A program made the position numbers and the translations under genes. From Bowmanella sp. JS7-9 (GTDB lineage: Bacteria > Pseudomonadota > Gammaproteobacteria > Enterobacterales > Alteromonadaceae), in assembly GCF_004329715.1 (NCBI RefSeq), contig NZ_JXSY01000005.1, forward strand, positions 62,001 to 126,000: a stretch of 64,000 nucleotides of DNA. Reading direction: 5' to 3'. How positions within the stretch are numbered: the first letter of the stretch is position 1; each line of letters begins with the position of its first letter. Shown here piece by piece: positions 1 to 9,838 of the stretch. The notes beneath the pieces were generated by a model that worked only from the letters and a program-made list of their open reading frames with translations, did not search any database and was not told the origin of the DNA.

Positions 1-1980
1 CCATAAATTCATTTTGCTAAATCCTTTCCAGCCAAATCCTGTAAGCTTCCGGAAATTATCCAATTGTAAAACGGCATCGTCACAGAAAACTTCTACTCGC
101 TCTTTCGGGAAAGCCTTGCCGCCATTGGCAAAGTAGTGAATTGAACCAACCGAGCCATCTTCAAATGTCAAAGTGATAATTGCTTTGTCTTCTGTAATTT
201 CAACGCCATCTACGTCACCCATCTTTACCGCATTAAATGAAGTGATTTTGGCTCCGGCCAGGAAGCGCATGAGGTCAATATAGTGGCACGCTTCACCGAT
301 AATGCGTCCACCACCAATCGCTGGATCTTGCGTCCAATGATCAGCAGGAATCGCCCCCGCGTTCATTGTCATAATAAAGGTTTTGGGTACCTTTTTAGGA
401 GCCAATAATGCCTTTATTTTTTGGACTTGTGGCGCGAAACGACGGTTATAGCCAACCATCACCATAGCATTTGACGTGCGCTGTGCGTCTTCAATTTCAT
501 TAATCTCTTCATGCGTCAGCGCTAAAGGTTTCTCAACAAACACATGCTTGCCTTTTTCCAAAGCAGATATCGCCTGCGATGCGTGCAAATTGTGCTGGGT
601 GGCAATAACTACCGCGTCTGTCGAATCTCCCAGTGCCTCGCCAATATCTGTCGCAGCTTTTGAAAAGCCTGCCTTTTTACCGTTATGAACAGCAGATATG
701 CCAGTACTTGTAACGATTGTCGCTAACTCTGCCCCGGCATTTTTAAATGCTGGTATGAGTACACGAGAAGCGTAGTTGCCACCACCGATAAACGAAATGC
801 GACCAGATGATGCCTTAAGCTCTCCCCCAACGTCACTTTTAATGAGGTTAACCGAAGAAAGCAACGGATCATTCGCTAATGCTTTCTCATAGTTAATAAT
901 GATACCCAACGAGTCTCGTTCGTCTAATTTAGCGTATGCTTCGGCAGCCTTCTCAACTTCAAACTGATAGCTAATCAATGGACGAAGATTTAACTTACCC
1001 TCGGAAATCAAATCCAGAATCGCTTCAAAATTTCGTTGTTGCGTCCATCTAACGAATGCAAACGGATAATCTTTCCCTTTATCTTCGTATTCTGGATCGT
1101 ATCTGCCCGGCCCGTATGAGCACGATACCTGAAAGGTTAATTCTTTTTCGTAAAAGTCGTTCCGGTTTAATTCCAAACCGACTACACCAACCAAAACTAT
1201 TCGCCCTCTCTTACGGCACATTGTAGCTGCCTGATGAACAATATCGTGGCTTTTTGAACTGGCGGTAATTAAAACGGCGTCAACACCTCTACCACGTGAG
1301 ATTTCATTAGCTACTGCTATTGGATCGTCACCTTTGGATAGATTCACTACCTCTGCGCCAAAAGATTTTGCTAACTCACACTTTGACGAATCAAAATCAA
1401 TTCCGATTACTTTACAACCATTAGCTTTGAGAATTTGAACCGCAATTAAGCCTATTAGGCCAAGGCCGGTAACCACAACAGTTTCACCTATTGTTGGGTT
1501 CACCAGTCGAATACCCTGCATTGCAATAGAACCCAATACGGTGAATACCGCTTCCTCATCAGAAACATTATCAGGAATTTTTGCAATAAGATTATTTGGA
1601 ACCCTTACAACGCTAGCGTGTTTGCCATTGGAAATTACACGCGTACCGATCGGTAGGTTGTCATTTGAGGTCTCCAAAATCGTACCCACATTGCAATAAC
1701 CCAATTGCATAGGTTCATCAAGTTTGGTTTTGACCGCAGAATATGTGGCGGCAAGGCCATCGGTCTTTACTTTCTCAAGCACCATTTTAACCTTTTCAGG
1801 TTGCCCCAGCGCCTTGCCAATTAAACCGGACTTCCCAAAATCGACCAGCATTTTTTCAGTACCACTGGAGATCAGCGTCAAATTTGTTTTAATCAAACAA
1901 TGGTGTGATTTGTTTATCGGCTTGGGGATTTCTATGATTTCTGTTGTGCCCGAATTAATATCCTGAACTACCTGGTACAT
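1..1980 (-). CDS. Bi-domain oxidoreductase (MDR + Gfo/Idh/MocA), 3' end cut by window
   Basis: Partial gene. The ATG is at 1980 and the frame stays open for 660 codons to the window edge, so the C-terminus is missing. Residues about 1-350 resemble a zinc-type medium-chain alcohol dehydrogenase, with the Rossmann motif TGLGLIGLIAVQ. Residues about 385-660 resemble a Gfo/Idh/MocA oxidoreductase (FIGGGNYASRV, then FVEKPLALTHEE). This two-domain architecture is common in surface-polysaccharide loci, where it is thought to oxidise or epimerise a sugar or inositol substrate; the actual substrate cannot be read from sequence. It is the most downstream visible gene of a minus-strand polysaccharide operon and follows a second Gfo/Idh/MocA protein by 17 nt. 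Confidence 0.9.
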   Translation of the reverse strand, partial: MYQVVQDINSGTTEIIEIPKPINKSHHCLIKTNLTLISSGTEKMLVDFGKSGLIGKALGQPEKVKMVLEKVKTDGLAATYSAVKTKLDEPMQLGYCNVGTILETSNDNLPIGTRVISNGKHASVVRVPNNLIAKIPDNVSDEEAVFTVLGSIAMQGIRLVNPTIGETVVVTGLGLIGLIAVQILKANGCKVIGIDFDSSKCELAKSFGAEVVNLSKGDDPIAVANEISRGRGVDAVLITASSKSHDIVHQAATMCRKRGRIVLVGVVGLELNRNDFYEKELTFQVSCSYGPGRYDPEYEDKGKDYPFAFVRWTQQRNFEAILDLISEGKLNLRPLISYQFEVEKAAEAYAKLDERDSLGIIINYEKALANDPLLSSVNLIKSDVGGELKASSGRISFIGGGNYASRVLIPAFKNAGAELATIVTSTGISAVHNGKKAGFSKAATDIGEALGDSTDAVVIATQHNLHASQAISALEKGKHVFVEKPLALTHEEINEIEDAQRTSNAMVMVGYNRRFAPQVQKIKALLAPKKVPKTFIMTMNAGAIPADHWTQDPAIGGGRIIGEACHYIDLMRFLAGAKITSFNAVKMGDVDGVEITEDKAIITLTFEDGSVGSIHYFANGGKAFPKERVEVFCDDAVLQLDNFRKLTGFGWKGFSKMNLW

Positions 1981-1997
1981 AATTACTCCAATAATTT

Positions 1998-3083
1998 TTA
2001 AATCTTAAATAATACGGTCTGTTCACAAATATTATTTATAAACATTTCTTCCACTGTTAAAGCCAATGAGGAGGAAACCACCGCCAATTGAATATCCGTC
2101 TCTTCTTGATTAAGCGGAGCAACTACGGCTTTCTCGTGTCCCACGTTTTTTTCTCTTCCAGCTTTAACTAAACGAGTTCTATCAACATTTGTAACGTCTA
2201 AGGAGCGGAAGTTGCTAATTGAACCGACTGAAATTTCAGTGTTCCAATAAATGAACTCCTCGACGCCGTCGTTTGGCTCGCAATTTGCTGAAAAAACCAG
2301 ATCAATTTTTCGAGCTCCTTCTTTTAACGTAACAGTAACATCATCCAAGTCTCCCTTAACCATTGACAGGTGCAAAACGAGTTCCGATTTGCCTATTGCA
2401 AGGAGACGTATCGCCAAATCTAACCAGTGAGTCAGATTACCAAGCACTCTTGAACCTTGCTCAGCATTTCTATACCAATGATCAGCTGGGAGATAATGGC
2501 CATTTACAATCATCGCAATAGAAGACCGAGGACTCATCGCTTGCTTTAATTGCGAAACGAATGGAGCTTGAGGTCTATTAAAGCCTGTGTAAATTGATTT
2601 ATCTGAATCCAACAGCTTTAGGAAATCACTTTCCTGATCGCGATTAACGAAAAGCGGTTTCTCCACATACAATTTTTTAAAACTATCCAACGCTTCTAGC
2701 GCGTGCTTTGTATGAGAGAAATGGTCAGATGCTATATATAATAAATCACCGTAGAACGCATCATCCTGCTTTGCTTCCGCAACGCTTCTATAGTACTTAC
2801 ATTTTAATACTCTTTCCGCTAACACCTTTGCCTTTGGCGATGGATCAATAACTAAAGAAATTTTACGTTTTGCTGTAACGCAAACAAAAAAAGCAATAAG
2901 TGTAAAGCCATGATTTCCTAATCCAATTATCCCAATTCTTTCACGAAAAGTAGCACGACAATTATAAATAGCACCAAGCAAAGAGTATGAGACTGGCTTA
3001 TCCACCTTATACAATGACTTCGCCAAAGTACGATAAAATCCATACATCAAAATGTATCTAAATACTTTTTTAAAGGTATTCAT
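1998..3083 (-). CDS. Gfo/Idh/MocA family NAD(P)-dependent oxidoreductase
   Basis: Protein of 361 aa. The frame opens with a TTG one codon upstream, but the ATG at 3083, preceded by GAGAG, is preferred. A short N-terminal extension precedes the Rossmann motif GIIGLGNHGFT at about residue 50. YVEKPLFVNRD at about residue 140 is the family's EKP motif, and NRPQAP follows. Members reduce or oxidise sugar-nucleotide or sugar substrates. The start lies inside the end of the upstream glycosyltransferase gene (14-nt overlap), which indicates translational coupling. It is shorter than the bi-domain protein next to it and matches only that protein's second half, so the two may act on related intermediates of the same glycan. 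Substrate unknown. Confidence 0.85.
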   Translation of the reverse strand: MNTFKKVFRYILMYGFYRTLAKSLYKVDKPVSYSLLGAIYNCRATFRERIGIIGLGNHGFTLIAFFVCVTAKRKISLVIDPSPKAKVLAERVLKCKYYRSVAEAKQDDAFYGDLLYIASDHFSHTKHALEALDSFKKLYVEKPLFVNRDQESDFLKLLDSDKSIYTGFNRPQAPFVSQLKQAMSPRSSIAMIVNGHYLPADHWYRNAEQGSRVLGNLTHWLDLAIRLLAIGKSELVLHLSMVKGDLDDVTVTLKEGARKIDLVFSANCEPNDGVEEFIYWNTEISVGSISNFRSLDVTNVDRTRLVKAGREKNVGHEKAVVAPLNQEETDIQLAVVSSSLALTVEEMFINNICEQTVLFKI

Positions 3084-4188
3084 CAAACAACTCTCTCATT
3101 CTATTTGTAGTTATTCTAGGGTTGTAATTCGATTGATAGTAATCATTAGCGCGAGCTATAAACTCTATCAACGCCTGTCGGTCATCAATTAATCTTTGTA
3201 AGGGTTCAAATGTTTCACTGATACTAGCCTCATACTGAATTGAAATATCATATGGCAATATTTCATTCGCCATTTTTGTTTGAGCATTAGTCAGTAGTAT
3301 CGTATTTGAACCAATAATTTCTGGTATTTTATTACTTGCAGCAAAAACGTTGATGATCTTATCAGGTGAGTAATGCGCTATGGAAATATCAGCTACTTTT
3401 AAATAACCTACTGAATCAGACTGTGATAGTTGCCCCAAATATCTAAACGTTGCACCTTTTGACTCAAATTGATGAGACAGTTGTTGTATATACTGTTCAG
3501 ATCCCCATCCGCACATAACTACAATTACGTCTTTGTTAATACTAATCAGATAACTTGCAAGTGTTAAATATATGTCCATGTTGCGATTAGGGGAAATCCA
3601 ACCGCCATAAAATAGTACTACTTGAGAGTCTGTAAATGGCAAACGGTCAGTAGTCACGTCAAAATCAGGTAAATTTCTTAACACTTCGATTCTTGAATGG
3701 ACAGAAGTTGGGTATGCATCACGCCTAAAACTCTCTGGAACCAAGGTTTTATGAGACATACGAATAAATATGGATTCTAACCGACAAAGAAACGCCGCTA
3801 ACATTTTATTAAATGCATAACGCTGGAAAAAATTATCGTGTATATTATAAATATATTTAATATTTAAAATTTTACAAAATAATCCTCCTAAAAGAACCGA
3901 TTCAAGATCAGAAAAATGAACGAACTCCAGTTCACTTCTGTGTTTCCACAAATAAATACAAGTTTTAATATTCGTTTTCAATAAAAACAAAAGATACTTA
4001 CCGTAACCATTTCCATCGAAATAATCGAAACGCCCTAAGTCCCCCAACCTCTCTACTGATTCTGCTATGGGATCACCAGATCGAATCGGCGATAAATATC
4101 GTACTTTCTTGTCCTGGCTTGTGAAAAAATTAATTATCCTACTGACACGGGGGCCGGGATTAGTGGAACTCCTAATGAATAAATACAT
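3070..4188 (-). CDS. Glycosyltransferase (GT4-like, GT-B fold)
   Basis: Protein of 372 aa starting at an ATG. The N-terminal half carries YIYNIHDNFF, typical of the acceptor domain of family-4-type enzymes. The C-terminal half has VVLFYGGWISPNRN and later FAASNKIPEIIGSN, which fits the nucleotide-sugar binding region where an E-x7-E type motif normally sits, though the canonical motif is not clear here. It probably adds a sugar to the lipid-linked repeat unit at the cytoplasmic face of the inner membrane. It is the only glycosyltransferase visible in this part of the locus, so the others should lie beyond the left edge. The heparinase-fold gene ends 8 nt upstream of its start. Confidence 0.8.
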   Translation of the reverse strand: MYLFIRSSTNPGPRVSRIINFFTSQDKKVRYLSPIRSGDPIAESVERLGDLGRFDYFDGNGYGKYLLFLLKTNIKTCIYLWKHRSELEFVHFSDLESVLLGGLFCKILNIKYIYNIHDNFFQRYAFNKMLAAFLCRLESIFIRMSHKTLVPESFRRDAYPTSVHSRIEVLRNLPDFDVTTDRLPFTDSQVVLFYGGWISPNRNMDIYLTLASYLISINKDVIVVMCGWGSEQYIQQLSHQFESKGATFRYLGQLSQSDSVGYLKVADISIAHYSPDKIINVFAASNKIPEIIGSNTILLTNAQTKMANEILPYDISIQYEASISETFEPLQRLIDDRQALIEFIARANDYYQSNYNPRITTNRMRELFDEYL

Positions 4189-4196
4189 CTATTAAA

Positions 4197-5921
4197 TCAA
4201 CTCAGTGAAATAGGTTTTGACAAATAGTTAACAAATATAATTTTACTATTATTGCTTTTTTTAAAAAACTTAACTATTTCTTGTTTAGGTTTATCATAGT
4301 GCAATTGAAATAGGACTTCATCCTTCTCATTAGCAACTTCTATAGTCAAAACGTAGTCATCTTCCTCATAAGTAATCAAATTGATAGCTCGATCGATATC
4401 AGCAAATGGGTTATCCGCTTTATTAGCTAACTGAAAAGCATAATGCGCAGATGCGCCTTGGAAAAATGTTCTGCTGGCAATATCTGATGTGTAACAAGGC
4501 ATACCTGGATCTATACTCAGACATTTATCTTCATAAAACACTTCCACGAAACCATGGTCATCGTGAAAATGGGTTTTGTTAAATACGCCACTACACACTC
4601 TAATATTATTAATCATGACAAATAACTTAGAGTCTCTGAATACTATAATCTGGCGATCACTTAACTCGTTTAGACCATTACTTGACACATCATTTATACT
4701 TAGATTCACAGATTTGCCTAAAACCTCGATAAAAGATCGATAACTTCTAACATCATAGGGAGTAAAGCACTGTAATTTATTGGAGAAAGGAACAGTAATC
4801 CAATTTAAAAAGCCACCGTCTGCATCTCCGGATTGAGTATGTAAGCCTAATGGGTTTTCTATTTGTTCCACCAGATTAAACATTTTAGTTAAAGTGGCTT
4901 TAACATTCCCATATTCATCAGATTTATTGTCACCCGACAAACCACTTAATAGAAAAAATGTGGATAGATAAATTTCTGACGTAAAACGATGATAAGCGGT
5001 AGAGCCTTCATTTAGTAATCCTTCATGAGTGTTACGTTGCACTTCGAAGTTAAACAATTTCCGCATTAACCACGACTGAAATTTACTAGGGTAAAAATAA
5101 AAACTCGCCACCACACCTAATATATTACAAGCAAAATGATTCGAGGTTTGCGCGAATGAAAACTCATTATTCAGAAAGATAAACTTTCTGTGCATCTTTA
5201 CGCCAGAATAAAAAAGCGTCTCGAATCCATCTTCAAATATGAAACCACGAGCCTGGAGTATCATGTAGGTAAGACACAGATTATGCAGTCTTATCCCAGC
5301 TTCCATTGCATTGGCCCATTGAATGGAACTTGATTTACCATTCTTAATATAAAACGAAATGACGTCTCTCTGAAAAATATATCCAACTCTATCTAGTTCA
5401 TCTGAATACATTGCCATTTGAGGAAAATATAAAAAACGGCCGAAATCCCAAGGAACCTTTACCTCAGCTATATTATAGGGAATTGACTTGTTGCTAAACT
5501 TATAATCATTTATTACGTCAACATCCCAGGAAAGTTGAAAACAATCACCAAATACAAACTTAAGATTTCTAATTTGCTCGGATGTTAAAGTATTATTTAG
5601 AGACTCTATATCACTATTAATTAAAGAGTCACTCTTAAAATTTAACCATTGACCAAAAACTAAATAACGATAGTCTAACCAATTGGAGACCAATGAAAAC
5701 GAATCACTATATAACCGCTGTGACTCATCTATAATATCACTTAAAATATTGACTTTTAACCTATCTCTTTTTAGCGGAACACTTGTTTTTCTTAATCTAA
5801 CGGGTATTCGAACTAATATCTCCGATATGGCTATCTCTACAACTTTAAGCAAAAATAATTTTATGCCAAAAATCGCCACCTTACTTTTGGCTGATTGGAC
5901 AGCTTTCCTTAAATCTCGCAT
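4197..5921 (-). CDS. Heparinase II/III family protein
   Basis: Protein of 574 aa. The N-terminal half is predicted all-helical, with LYFPQMAMYSDELDR and a tract rich in HNLCLTYMILQARGF, matching the (alpha/alpha) toroid of heparinase II/III and alginate lyases. The C-terminal half contains HFHDDHGFVEVFYEDK and DPGMPCYTSD, characteristic of the Hepar_II_III beta-sandwich. No signal peptide is apparent, so it may be cytoplasmic. Homologues sit inside O-antigen and capsule loci together with bi-domain oxidoreductases, as here. Whether it is a lyase or modifies the growing polymer is not settled by sequence. The flippase gene ends 3 nt before its ATG, so they are co-transcribed. Confidence 0.82.
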   Translation of the reverse strand: MRDLRKAVQSAKSKVAIFGIKLFLLKVVEIAISEILVRIPVRLRKTSVPLKRDRLKVNILSDIIDESQRLYSDSFSLVSNWLDYRYLVFGQWLNFKSDSLINSDIESLNNTLTSEQIRNLKFVFGDCFQLSWDVDVINDYKFSNKSIPYNIAEVKVPWDFGRFLYFPQMAMYSDELDRVGYIFQRDVISFYIKNGKSSSIQWANAMEAGIRLHNLCLTYMILQARGFIFEDGFETLFYSGVKMHRKFIFLNNEFSFAQTSNHFACNILGVVASFYFYPSKFQSWLMRKLFNFEVQRNTHEGLLNEGSTAYHRFTSEIYLSTFFLLSGLSGDNKSDEYGNVKATLTKMFNLVEQIENPLGLHTQSGDADGGFLNWITVPFSNKLQCFTPYDVRSYRSFIEVLGKSVNLSINDVSSNGLNELSDRQIIVFRDSKLFVMINNIRVCSGVFNKTHFHDDHGFVEVFYEDKCLSIDPGMPCYTSDIASRTFFQGASAHYAFQLANKADNPFADIDRAINLITYEEDDYVLTIEVANEKDEVLFQLHYDKPKQEIVKFFKKSNNSKIIFVNYLSKPISLS

Positions 5922-5924
5922 GAA

Positions 5925-7127
5925 CTAAACCAATTTTTGTGTACGGACTAAGCGGACGAAAACTAACATAACGGCAAATGCTGATACTCCGACGACTACA
6001 GTCATACCAAATATTAAATGATAAAAATCATTGTCACTTAAACTTGATAAAATATATACGCTCGAAAATAATAGTAAAAGATAAGCAACCTCTGCCTTTA
6101 TTACGAAATCAACAAAATGAGGTTTAATCAACTTTAACAAAAACTCTTTCACACTAATCAAGTACCCCAATAAAAATAATAAAGACAAATAGTCTGCTGA
6201 TTGCTTGTAATCCTCCCCGAAAACAATCACGATAAATTCTTGTCCAAATAAATTACTAAACATGATAGACAAAAGAAGAATCAAACTCATCAGATACAAA
6301 GGCCTTAATGAGGACATCAACAACTTACTATTTAATTTTGATTGGACAAAAATTACATCTTGGGAAGCTTTACTATAAAACTGAGTAAGCATCGCTGGTA
6401 ACGCTGATGCGACGACATAAATTCCAGCAAGGTAAGAGGATACAAAAATAAAAACTACCAACTTGTCAACATTCTTAGAAGCCACACTCATAGAAAAGGA
6501 CAAAAACTGCTTAAAATTATTACATATCCATAGCGGCTTAAAACCAATATCAAATCTAAACTCGTAGAAGCTAGCTTTTACTCTGTTAAAGACATATACA
6601 GTTGATAGAACTTCAGCGAAAAGCGAAGACAGTATTACTACACCCACATTTATCGAACTGAAAATAAACATAGCGACTAGTACTAAAATGTAAAAAAGTC
6701 CATAAACAGATCTTTCTGCGGCAACCTGCTTTGCTTTCCCTTTATATGCCAAGTGTGCTAAACAGATGCTTCTTAAATAGTAAACAGGAAAAAATAATAT
6801 AAAGTAAACAAGGTAATATATGGATGAAACGCTGTCTGCATAGTCAAAAATATTAAATGTTGATAATGAAATAAACGTTGCAAATATAGTTAATGGAAAT
6901 CCACTCATAATCAACATCATGAATGTATGTTTGCTATTTCCTTTTACGACTAAATAATCAGATGCAGCGAACGTACAAAAGAGAATAAAAACCTGAGCGT
7001 ACATAAATATCTTAGCAATATCGCCGCGTTCATCTGGCAATACACTGCGCGCAATTAAAATCCCTGCAATTACAGTTAATAAATTGCCTACCAAACTCCC
7101 AGACAAAGATATAATCCAAGACCGCAA
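5925..7127 (-). CDS. Polysaccharide flippase (Wzx/MATE-like membrane protein)
   Basis: Protein of 400 aa, almost entirely hydrophobic, with about 12 predicted transmembrane segments. The N-terminus ISLSGSLVGNLLTVIAGIL resembles the first helix of Wzx/oligosaccharide flippases, followed by ARSVLPDERGDIAKI. It would translocate the undecaprenyl-linked repeat unit across the inner membrane. The likely start is a TTG placed 2 nt after the stop of the acyltransferase gene; no better in-frame ATG exists nearby. It lies beside the acyltransferase and the polymerase, as expected for a Wzx/Wzy pathway. Codon use is strongly AT-biased compared with genes after about 9.8 kb. Confidence 0.8.
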   Translation of the reverse strand: MRSWIISLSGSLVGNLLTVIAGILIARSVLPDERGDIAKIFMYAQVFILFCTFAASDYLVVKGNSKHTFMMLIMSGFPLTIFATFISLSTFNIFDYADSVSSIYYLVYFILFFPVYYLRSICLAHLAYKGKAKQVAAERSVYGLFYILVLVAMFIFSSINVGVVILSSLFAEVLSTVYVFNRVKASFYEFRFDIGFKPLWICNNFKQFLSFSMSVASKNVDKLVVFIFVSSYLAGIYVVASALPAMLTQFYSKASQDVIFVQSKLNSKLLMSSLRPLYLMSLILLLSIMFSNLFGQEFIVIVFGEDYKQSADYLSLLFLLGYLISVKEFLLKLIKPHFVDFVIKAEVAYLLLLFSSVYILSSLSDNDFYHLIFGMTVVVGVSAFAVMLVFVRLVRTQKLV

Positions 7128-7129
7128 AA

Positions 7130-7594
7130 TTAAATTCTCTTTCTATATCTAATTAATTTTGCTGGATTACCAGCATATATTCCATAGTCATCTAAATTTT
7201 TAGTAACTACAGAACCAGCACCAATAACTACTCCATTTCCTATTTTCACACCATCCATTATTATCGCAGAGTGACCAACCCAAACATCATCGCCAATTAA
7301 GATTCCCTTCGGTTCTGCGCGACCGGACTTATTCATGCTAACGTTTGTGTAGTCGAAATTATGGTCTCCACCGACAAATGCTACACTCGAAGCAATCATC
7401 ACATCTTCTCCACCTTTAATATTCGCAGCGAAATGACACCTAATTCCACATGAAAAACCCCTGCCGAAACTCATCTTTCTATTTTTACAAAAATGTGTTC
7501 CTGGGCCCAAATACGAAAAACCTTGAATCTTTACGTTACGTCGAAATAACCTTAAATAAACAACAACTATAAACTTTCTAATTTTCCAAAACAT
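7130..7594 (-). CDS. Hexapeptide-repeat O-acetyltransferase (WbbJ-like)
   Basis: Protein of 154 aa with left-handed beta-helix hexapeptide repeats. The C-terminal run [20 protein letters not shown], followed by [13 protein letters not shown], is typical of maltose/galactoside-type acetyltransferases; a His in VWVGHSA fits the coenzyme A region. It probably acetylates a sugar of the polysaccharide. The last residues ([12 protein letters not shown]) also match the family ending, so the gene appears complete. Its start overlaps the end of the polymerase gene by 17 nt and its stop lies 2 nt before the flippase start, so all three are tightly coupled. Confidence 0.88.
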   Translation of the reverse strand: MFWKIRKFIVVVYLRLFRRNVKIQGFSYLGPGTHFCKNRKMSFGRGFSCGIRCHFAANIKGGEDVMIASSVAFVGGDHNFDYTNVSMNKSGRAEPKGILIGDDVWVGHSAIIMDGVKIGNGVVIGAGSVVTKNLDDYGIYAGNPAKLIRYRKRI

Positions 7595-8879
7595 TCGTTT
7601 TCCTAACCACTAAAATATCGTATATAACATAGGCAATTAGCAGCAAACCACCATTCAACAAAAAATGGTAAAATGAATAACAGAACGGCAAATATAGCAA
7701 CGCTATTAAAAATATAGAAATTGAAAATGCATTTTTATTTCTGATAATTGAGGCCTGAATTGTATTTAGAGCAACGTAAGTAACTAGGGGAACAACAACT
7801 AACCCTGGGTAACCACTATTGACAACTATATCGAGCGAATAACCAAGCACAGCATTTCCTTGCTTAGATCCCCCCAAAAAAGAGTGCAGTTCATTTGAAA
7901 ACCCAGTTTGGGTACCAGGCAACAGAATAGACAAATCCGACATCCAAAGAGAAAAATATTCAATGTTTATATTTTCAATAAATTTAAGCGCATGGATATT
8001 TTCAATCGGAACAGTAGTAAAAACTCGCCCCAACAAAGAAACTACCAAAGTGAATATAGAGACAAATAGATTCTGTTCTTGGTCACTACGACCGAGCAAA
8101 ATGTTGAGCAAGAGTAAAAATAGTAATGCAGTTGGAACAATAAATAAAAACTTACTAATTTTTATTTTTTTCTGTTGCAATTTATTCTTTATGAAGCCAA
8201 CAAGTAATACACTCAAAAGCAAAACTAAAATTGGAGTCCGCTGCCCCCCAATCATCATAGACAAGAGAGTTGTTATCAGCACGACCCAATAAACCTGTCT
8301 ACGATATACACCTGTGTAGAATAGACTAATCCAAACCAAAAAGGCTGGCCCATATATATCACGCACCTGCTTGACTAAGCCTGGATAGAAATATCCAGCC
8401 TCACCCGATGCTATTGTTTTACGGATATCAAGCAAAACAAATGCACCTGCAAAATGCCCTTTTATAATTCTTGTATAAACTAGATAAATGAATACAAAAT
8501 TAACAAAAACAAGAAATACAGCCGAAAATATTGCGAAAAAATGATTGCTACTGGTCCCTATATTAAAATGCTGAAACTGCATTCTATTTTGGGATAAAAA
8601 TAGCGACATAAACCACACTAAAAAAACAACAACCAACAACAATGTTGTCATTTCAAATAATGTCAAACTTGATTCGTTCAGTTCATAAAACTGAGCAAGA
8701 AAGACGCCTATTGAAAAGATTAAGACACCAATGAAATATGCATCAAACAAATGAATTCCAACATCACTTCTTTTTGCATGTACAAAAAAGTACAGAGCAA
8801 ATATAGAAACAACAATACAACCTAACAAGGATGTTTGAGCAATTAAAGATAAGTTCAAAATAGTGGTCGCTATTAGCAA
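7578..8879 (-). CDS. O-antigen/capsule polymerase (Wzy-like)
   Basis: Protein of 433 aa with about 10-12 hydrophobic segments and a larger hydrophilic loop in the middle (about residues 275-330, around [16 protein letters not shown]). Sequence conservation in Wzy proteins is very low, so the call rests on topology, size and position between the Wzz-like gene and the acyltransferase/flippase. It would join repeat units in the periplasmic leaflet. The first codon appears to be TTG, 9 nt after the Wzz stop, without a clear ribosome-binding site, so the exact start is uncertain. It is among the most AT-rich genes in the window. Confidence 0.75.
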   Translation of the reverse strand: MLIATTILNLSLIAQTSLLGCIVVSIFALYFFVHAKRSDVGIHLFDAYFIGVLIFSIGVFLAQFYELNESSLTLFEMTTLLLVVVFLVWFMSLFLSQNRMQFQHFNIGTSSNHFFAIFSAVFLVFVNFVFIYLVYTRIIKGHFAGAFVLLDIRKTIASGEAGYFYPGLVKQVRDIYGPAFLVWISLFYTGVYRRQVYWVVLITTLLSMMIGGQRTPILVLLLSVLLVGFIKNKLQQKKIKISKFLFIVPTALLFLLLLNILLGRSDQEQNLFVSIFTLVVSLLGRVFTTVPIENIHALKFIENINIEYFSLWMSDLSILLPGTQTGFSNELHSFLGGSKQGNAVLGYSLDIVVNSGYPGLVVVPLVTYVALNTIQASIIRNKNAFSISIFLIALLYLPFCYSFYHFLLNGGLLLIAYVIYDILVVRKTNVLEN

Positions 8880-8888
8880 TTTAAAATT

Positions 8889-9836
8889 TTAGTTGATACT
8901 ATCTTTCCTAAATGCGTACTTTACCAATATTAAAAAAACAGAAATTAATACTGTAAGTATACTTGAGAATAAAAGAAGCATTAGTCGGTTAGGCGCAACT
9001 TTTACCTCGGGAGTAAAAGCGCTATCTACAGTTTTAAATACATATTCCTCTCTTACTGTCGCCAGCATTTTTTTCTGCTGCTGTTGCTCAATTAGTTGAA
9101 AAAGCGTGCCTTTCAGTTCTGCGCTGCCAGTATTATTCAACGTATCATTTAAATAATGAATACTCTTTTCGGCCTCATCAATATCTGAACTCCTCATATA
9201 TTGATTGATATCGCCCACAAGTAATTCAACAATCTTTTTTGCCAACGTTGGAGAGTAATGCTTTACTCCAACAACAATCAAACCTGAATCCTTGCTTTTT
9301 GAAACCGAAAGATTATTTTCAATGAAGTAGTTATATAACTCTAAATTACTTGGTTCTATTCTCTTTGGAAAAGAAACATCTCTCACCCATTTCTTTTCAT
9401 TGATCGAATACTCATCCTCATCGATTATTAATTTGTCATTCTCCCTATCCCATCCTTTAGTCGCCATTAGGTCAATTTTCAATTCATGACGCTCTAAAAA
9501 ACTAATCAAAAAATCACGACTTTTCATTAATTCTAAAGCGAGGGAGACTTTATCACTCCCGCCAGATGACAAATTTACACCAGCTAGCGATGCCAAGCCC
9601 CCTAACTTGCCAGCTATCGCTGACAGGCCACCACCTTGACTTTCTTCGGTTGGGTATAGGGTTGCTTCGCTCTTGTAGATATTTGGTAATTGAATTACCC
9701 AAATTGCTACTCCTATTGCAACCACAACGGCAGGAATGATTATGAACCATTTATGTGCGAAAAGTATTTTCAACAACTTTCCAATATCTATTTGGTCAGA
9801 TTTATTTACTAGAGTGTGTTCCATATTTTTAGTCAT
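8889..9836 (-). CDS. Wzz-type polysaccharide chain-length determinant
   Basis: Protein of 315 aa with the PCP1 layout: a cytoplasmic start, transmembrane helix 1 at about residues 30-50 (WFIIIPAVVVAIGVAIWVI), a large periplasmic region, and transmembrane helix 2 near the C-terminus (LMLLLFSSILTVLISVFLIL). The segment after helix 1 (YKSEATLYPTEES) and the stretch PEVKVAPNRLM before helix 2 are typical. There is no tyrosine-kinase domain, so it is a Wzz rather than Wzc form. It sets polymer length together with the polymerase. The ATG lies 2 nt from the stop of the SLBB exporter gene, indicating one operon led by that gene. Confidence 0.9.
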   Translation of the reverse strand: MTKNMEHTLVNKSDQIDIGKLLKILFAHKWFIIIPAVVVAIGVAIWVIQLPNIYKSEATLYPTEESQGGGLSAIAGKLGGLASLAGVNLSSGGSDKVSLALELMKSRDFLISFLERHELKIDLMATKGWDRENDKLIIDEDEYSINEKKWVRDVSFPKRIEPSNLELYNYFIENNLSVSKSKDSGLIVVGVKHYSPTLAKKIVELLVGDINQYMRSSDIDEAEKSIHYLNDTLNNTGSAELKGTLFQLIEQQQQKKMLATVREEYVFKTVDSAFTPEVKVAPNRLMLLLFSSILTVLISVFLILVKYAFRKDSIN

Positions 9837-9838
9837 TT

